Position numbers and translations under genes: made by a program
Source of the DNA: an uncultured Ruminococcus sp.
GTDB taxonomy: Bacteria > Bacillota > Clostridia > Oscillospirales > Acutalibacteraceae
Direction: 5' to 3'
NCBI GenBank assembly: GCA_905234305.1
Contig: CAJOHT010000053.1
Coordinates: forward strand, 2,090-11,812
DNA length: 9,723 nucleotides
In this document: one piece after another, positions 6,814 to 9,723 of the stretch
Numbering within the stretch: the first letter of the stretch is position 1
How the letters are laid out: each line of letters begins with the position of its first letter
Notes under the pieces: model-generated
The model's database searches: none
The model's input: the letters and a program-made list of their open reading frames with translations, nothing else
Told to the model about the DNA's origin: nothing

Positions 6814-6842
6814 TTGACAAAGCGTTTAATTGAGTGTATTAT
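6814..6842 (+). promoter_or_regulatory. Promoter of the zinc-ribbon membrane protein gene
   Basis: A perfect TTGACA (6814-6819), 17-base spacer and TATTAT (6837-6842). Its -35 box is one base from the -35 box of the divergent tcdA promoter. It overlaps an in-frame GTG at 6834, which rules that out as the gene start. Confidence 0.87.
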
Positions 6843-6863
6843 CTTTTACAAGGAAGTGGTTGT

Positions 6864-7640
6864 ATGAGATGTATGAATTGCGGATACGTATATGTCGGGA
6901 ATTTTTGCCCGAAATGCGGTAAAAAGGCAGTCGATAGTAAAAACAAAACGGAGCTTAACGCTCCTATGAACTCAGTGTACTCTAAACCCGAGCGGAATAT
7001 GAATGAGCCCAAAACCGTTAATACTCCCGTCAGGGAAGAGGTCGATTATCGTCAGACTCCTTCTGACGATATACAGCGCCCCGTATATCCTCAGCCCGCT
7101 CCGCCTAAAAAGGGCTGGACTTCGGGTAAGATCGTAGCGCTGGTCGTACCGTTAGCTCTGGCGGCGCTATTGCTTATGTATGCGGTACCGCTGGGAATAT
7201 TTTTTGTGACGGACAGTATCGATAACGCTAAGTCAGAGTTTTATAAAAACAAGGATAAAAATACCGCGCCCTACAGTTCGGACGCTAAGGTTAAAATGGG
7301 GAGTTTTGAATACTCGCTTGAGAATATCAGTTTTTCGGACAAGTATAAATGCAAAACGGCGGATAAGGGCTATGAGTACCTTTTTGTCGACGTTAAGGCT
7401 AAGAATACTTCGGAGGATGACGCCGAGGTTTTTGCCTCCTTTACCTGTTACGCCGATAAGGTTCTGGTGAATAACCTGAGCGAAGCCGATTACGGCAACG
7501 AACTTGAGCCCGATATGGCAGAAATGTTTAATCTTGTATTTAAGGTGCCTAAGGACAGGGATAAGGTTTTACTGAATATTTCGGTTGATGAGGATAATAT
7601 GCTGTTTTCGAGAAACGTTAAATTTGAAATCAAGAGTTAA
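6864..7640 (+). CDS. Zinc-ribbon, single-span membrane protein with extracellular DUF4352-like domain
   Basis: The ATG at 6864 is chosen because AAGGAAG lies 7 bases upstream, the promoter ends at 6842, and this start keeps the first cysteine pair. The 258-residue product has a zinc ribbon (Cys3, Cys6, Cys15, Cys18), a polar Pro-rich linker (about 22-86), one transmembrane helix (about 90-115), and an outer beta-sandwich-like domain (about 135-258) containing KTADKGYEYLFVDVKAKNTS, the pattern of DUF4352/telomeric-repeat-binding-like immunoglobulin folds in Firmicutes. Topology is probably zinc ribbon inside and sandwich outside. Such proteins are common and uncharacterised; sensing or envelope-stress roles are guesses. 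It is monocistronic with its own promoter and terminator. Domain family assignment is from memory of the pattern and is moderately sure. Confidence 0.85.
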   Translation: MRCMNCGYVYVGNFCPKCGKKAVDSKNKTELNAPMNSVYSKPERNMNEPKTVNTPVREEVDYRQTPSDDIQRPVYPQPAPPKKGWTSGKIVALVVPLALAALLLMYAVPLGIFFVTDSIDNAKSEFYKNKDKNTAPYSSDAKVKMGSFEYSLENISFSDKYKCKTADKGYEYLFVDVKAKNTSEDDAEVFASFTCYADKVLVNNLSEADYGNELEPDMAEMFNLVFKVPKDRDKVLLNISVDEDNMLFSRNVKFEIKS

Positions 7641-7669
7641 GAAGTAAGAATTTTCAACAATTGATAATA

Positions 7670-7724
7670 AATGTCGGGAAGACAAAACGGTTAAAGAAAT
7701 AACCTTTTCTTCCCGACATTTTTT
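7670..7724 (+). terminator. Rho-independent terminator of the zinc-ribbon protein gene
   Basis: A 13-bp perfect outer stem (7670-7682 with 7708-7720) with inner pairing GGTTA/TAACC (7689-7693 with 7700-7704) is followed by TTTT. It is 29 bases after the stop codon. Confidence 0.88.
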
Positions 7725-7751
7725 ACGTTCCGCTTGCGGAGCATATTAATA

Positions 7752-7797
7752 TGGTCGGGCAGATAACGCTGAAAATACCGCGCTGTCTGCTCGACCA
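7752..7797. other. Imperfect 18-bp hairpin between convergent genes
   Basis: The arms 7752-7769 and 7780-7797 pair at 17 of 18 positions on the plus strand (two G-T pairs, one A-C mismatch) around a 10-base loop. No T-tract follows on either strand, so it is not a classical terminator. The arms share GTCGGG(A/C)AGA with the terminator just to the left. Small perfect palindromes TCCGCTTGCGGA (7729-7740) and ATATTAATAT (7743-7752) lie between them. It may stabilise the 3' end of the lysC message or be a small repeat element. Confidence 0.65.
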
Positions 7798-7814
7798 AAA
7801 TTATCCATTATTTA

Positions 7815-7835
7815 TTTTCAATTGTCTATTGAAAA
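7815..7835 (-). terminator. Weak hairpin just after lysC
   Basis: TTTTCAAT (7815-7822) and ATTGAAAA (7828-7835) form an 8-bp AT-rich stem with a 5-base loop, 4 bases past the lysC stop. On the minus strand it is followed by TAAATAAT rather than a clean T-run, so termination would be weak. Confidence 0.4.
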
Positions 7836-7839
7836 CTTT

Positions 7840-9048
7840 TTACTGTTCAAAGAATTTGTCGTGGATTGCGGTTACGGCTCTGTCAGCGTCCTTCTTGTCG
7901 ATAAGCACGCTTACCTTGATTTCGGATGTAGCAATCATCTGGATGTTGATTTGAGCGTCATAGAGCGCTTCGAACATCTTTGTAGCTACGCCCGCGTGAC
8001 TCTCCATACCCGCGCCTACGATTGAGATTTTAGCGACCTCGGTGCTGATAATAGTTTCCTTAGCGCCTATAGCCTCGGCGTACTCGTTAACGAGCTTCTC
8101 GGCGTCCTCGGCACGATCCTTAGGAATAGTGAAGGAAATATCCTTCTTGCCGTTGTGACCGATAGACTGGAGAATGATGTCTACGTTGATATTCTTAGAA
8201 GCGAGCTTCGAGAAGATTTTAAACGCAAAGCCCGGCTGGTCGGGAACTCCTACAATTGATATTCTCGCGATATCCGCGTCCTTAGCGACGCCGCTGATTA
8301 ACATTTTCTCCATTTTTCCAATCTCCTTTACTATAGTGCCCGGGGCTTTTACCATACTGGAAAGCACCTCAAGTTCAATATTGTATTTTTTAGCCATTTC
8401 TACGCTGCGGTTGTTGAGAACCTGCGCTCCCAAGGTCGCGAGTTCAAGCATTTCATCGTAGGAAATAGCCTTAAGTTTTTTAGCGTTTTTAACAAGTCTC
8501 GGGTCGGCTGTATATACGCCCTCAACGTCGGTATAAATCTGGCATAGATCCGCGTGCATAGAAGCCGCGATAGCTACCGCCGAGGTATCCGAGCCGCCTC
8601 GTCCCAAGGTCGTGATATCATCGTAGCGTGAAAGTCCTTGGAATCCCGCTACTATAACGATACATTTTTTGTCAAGCTCCTTGCGGATACGGTTGGGGAT
8701 AACGCGCTTGATACGCGCCGTAGTGTGGGCTGAGCTTGTCTGGAAGCCTGCCTGCCAGCCTAAGAGCGATACTACGGGGAAGCCGAGCTTTTCGATAGCC
8801 ATAGCGAGCAGCGCTATGCTGATCTGTTCGCCCGCCGATACGAGCATATCACGCTCTCTTTTCGAGGCATTGGGATTGATTTCATTTCCTTTAGCGATAA
8901 GTTCGTCGGTTGTATCTCCCTGAGCGGAAACTACAACGACGACATCGTTGCCTTTGGAGTAGGTTTCCGTAACGATATTCGCGACGTTGTTGATACGTTC
9001 GGCGTTCGCTACGGACGTCCCTCCGAATTTCTGTACAATTAAACTCAT
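7840..9048 (-). CDS. lysC: Aspartate kinase, lysine-sensitive class, with two ACT domains
   Basis: The enzyme phosphorylates aspartate with ATP, the first step to lysine, threonine, methionine and (in this group) diaminopimelate for the cell wall. The 402-residue product is full length. The catalytic domain shows KFGGTS (7-12), TLGRGGSDTSA (147-157) and YTDVEGVYTADPR (172-184). Two ACT domains follow (about 263-330 and 340-402), the usual allosteric amino-acid sensors. The ATG at 9048 has AGGAGT 6 bases upstream. The gene follows the hom frame on the same strand after 46 bases, indicating a hom-lysC operon. It resembles Bacillus subtilis LysC in length and layout, including a strong internal start at residue 246 (listed separately). 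I see no lysine riboswitch directly upstream; any such element would lie before hom, outside the window. Confidence 0.96.
   Translation of the reverse strand: MSLIVQKFGGTSVANAERINNVANIVTETYSKGNDVVVVVSAQGDTTDELIAKGNEINPNASKRERDMLVSAGEQISIALLAMAIEKLGFPVVSLLGWQAGFQTSSAHTTARIKRVIPNRIRKELDKKCIVIVAGFQGLSRYDDITTLGRGGSDTSAVAIAASMHADLCQIYTDVEGVYTADPRLVKNAKKLKAISYDEMLELATLGAQVLNNRSVEMAKKYNIELEVLSSMVKAPGTIVKEIGKMEKMLISGVAKDADIARISIVGVPDQPGFAFKIFSKLASKNINVDIILQSIGHNGKKDISFTIPKDRAEDAEKLVNEYAEAIGAKETIISTEVAKISIVGAGMESHAGVATKMFEALYDAQINIQMIATSEIKVSVLIDKKDADRAVTAIHDKFFEQ
8311..8329 (-). promoter_or_regulatory. Internal ribosome-binding site and start for an aspartate kinase beta subunit
   Basis: Inside lysC, AAAGGAG (8329-8323) lies 9 bases before an in-frame ATG (8313-8311), Met246 of the 402-residue chain. 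Translation from here would give a 157-residue protein consisting of just the two ACT domains. In B. subtilis lysC encodes alpha and beta subunits (408 and 163 residues) from in-phase overlapping starts, and 408 minus 163 again places the start at residue 246. Confidence 0.75.
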
Positions 9049-9094
9049 TATTTTACTCCTTAAATAAAATTACCTATATATTAATAAAGATTGA

Positions 9095-9580
9095 TTAAAG
9101 GTCGCTGATTCTGATTTTCGAGAGGATGTTTACGTCTTTTCTGATGAGCTTTTCGATATTGCTCTCTATATCGGCTACGGTCATAAGGTCTGTAGCTACC
9201 GCAAGCTCCTCATCCTGAGCGATCACATATACGTTTCCGAATACCTCGTTTACTATACTGAGGTGTTCGGGATTTTCTATGCGCAGATACATTCTTGTTC
9301 TTGACTCATTATATGGCAGAACGCTCTCGTTGTTGCTGTCAGCCCAGAAAATATATTTTCTTTCGTTAAGATGCATACAGCTGTCGATTATATCCGCTAC
9401 TACCGCTGATGCGGTGGGAAGGGAGCCCGCGCCTTTTCCGTAGAAAAGCACGTCGTCGGTGCAGTCTCCGCGAACCATAATGCCGTTGAATTCCTCGTTT
9501 ATATTAGCGAGAAGGCTCTTGCCCCTTATAAGCATAGGAGCTACGAAAATATCGATTTTGCCGTTGTTACACCCGATGAC
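9095..9580 (-). CDS. hom: Homoserine dehydrogenase, C-terminal part only
   Basis: Homoserine dehydrogenase reduces aspartate semialdehyde to homoserine, leading to threonine and methionine. The recognisable part begins around IGCNNGKIDIFVAPMLI near 9580 and includes FNGIMVRGD, FYGKGAGSLPTASAVVADI (the conserved C-terminal catalytic-domain signature) and an ACT-like tail (about 45 residues after RMYLRIENPEHL) ending at the TAA at 9097-9095. Relatives have about 400 residues, so the NAD(P)-binding and most of the catalytic domain are missing. The frame stays open to the right edge, but the residues encoded beyond about 9580 look unlike any homoserine dehydrogenase and are antisense to another gene. 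Calling a start at the ATG at 9535 would be wrong: the conserved part extends upstream of it. It precedes lysC by 46 bases, so the pair probably formed one operon. Either a truncated gene or an assembly join. Confidence 0.8.
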   Translation of the reverse strand, partial: VIGCNNGKIDIFVAPMLIRGKSLLANINEEFNGIMVRGDCTDDVLFYGKGAGSLPTASAVVADIIDSCMHLNERKYIFWADSNNESVLPYNESRTRMYLRIENPEHLSIVNEVFGNVYVIAQDEELAVATDLMTVADIESNIEKLIRKDVNILSKIRISDL

Positions 9581-9723
9581 CCTCTTGTGCTCGGCTGTGT
9601 TGACCGGCTTTCGGAAAAAATGCGGGAAAACGCGGTTTACGTCGCAGATGTAGGGCAGAATCAGCTTTTCTCCTGCAGAAATTATCTCATGAGGAAGGGG
9701 AGCTTCTTTACATCGGGCGGAAC
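9581..9723 (+). CDS. Fragment of an acetolactate-synthase-like ThDP enzyme (both ends missing)
   Basis: On the plus strand, bases from about 9587 encode CVDRLSEKMRENAVYVAD, then VGQNQLFSCRNYLMRKG and SFFTSGG up to the edge. The pattern D-x-G-Q-x-Q followed about 20 residues later by F-x-(S/T)SGG is the start of the C-terminal ThDP-binding domain of acetolactate synthase large subunits and related thiamine-diphosphate enzymes. It would normally be preceded by some 350-400 residues, but upstream sequence is homoserine dehydrogenase on the other strand, with no start codon or ribosome-binding site. The frame runs off the right edge. The same stretch is also open on the minus strand, but that translation has no recognisable family. 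Whether the enzyme is IlvB or a relative with another role cannot be decided. Confidence 0.72.

Noticed and set aside
6834..6863. GTG at 6834 as start of the zinc-ribbon protein
   Set aside because: It overlaps the -10 region of the promoter; the ATG at 6864 has a proper ribosome-binding site and begins at the zinc ribbon.
9459..9653. A 64-codon plus-strand frame starting MQSPRTIMPL
   Set aside because: It is in a different frame from the ThDP-enzyme fragment and is partly antisense to hom; no family or start signals.

Overview
The window looks like a piece of a gut Firmicute chromosome, most likely Ruminococcus or a close Oscillospiraceae relative. This is inferred from a type I dockerin with DATLIQK helices, a CBM26-like starch-binding module, Gram-positive-style MurA and LysC proteins, and strong sigma-A promoters with 17-nt spacers. 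Coding regions have moderate GC, while the non-coding stretches at about 3450-3970 and 5400-5700 are clearly AT-rich.

Left part (1-3451, + strand): a two-gene secreted unit ending in a strong terminator. The first gene is cut by the left edge. It encodes a calcineurin-like phosphoesterase joined to a starch-binding-like beta domain, a Thr/Pro repeat linker, a dockerin and a C-terminal CBM26-like module. Twelve bases later comes a signal-peptide protein with beta-helix rungs and a C-terminal fibronectin type III domain. Together they suggest an extracellular, possibly amylosome-type, glycan-associated function.

Middle part (3452-6031): a 530-bp non-coding stretch holds a heptamer repeat array, a near-consensus promoter and a leader of roughly 170 nt, followed by murA (peptidoglycan synthesis) and its terminator. 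Behind murA is a region of debris: a zinc-ribbon-like scrap, a 12-bp tandem repeat, a minus-strand terminator with no gene to serve, and the 3' remnant of a fic gene with an intact active-site motif but a nonsense codon and no 5' half. A bidirectional terminator closes it.

Right part (6071-9723): tcdA (minus strand, tRNA ct6A dehydratase) appears to be broken by a small frameshifting deletion just before its nucleotide-binding loop. It is transcribed divergently from a zinc-ribbon, single-membrane-span protein, with two promoters whose -35 boxes are one base apart. Next, on the minus strand, come hom (homoserine dehydrogenase C-terminus) and lysC (aspartate kinase), an aspartate-family amino acid operon in the order hom-lysC. 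lysC carries a strong internal ribosome-binding site positioned to make a separate regulatory subunit. At the right edge homology to hom stops abruptly, and the opposite strand instead encodes a piece of an acetolactate-synthase-like ThDP enzyme. This is a head-to-head junction of two 5'-truncated genes, either a rearrangement or a chimeric assembly.

Three separate loci (fic, tcdA, hom/ThDP) therefore look broken. That could be genome decay or sequence/assembly error, and only reads or related genomes can decide.
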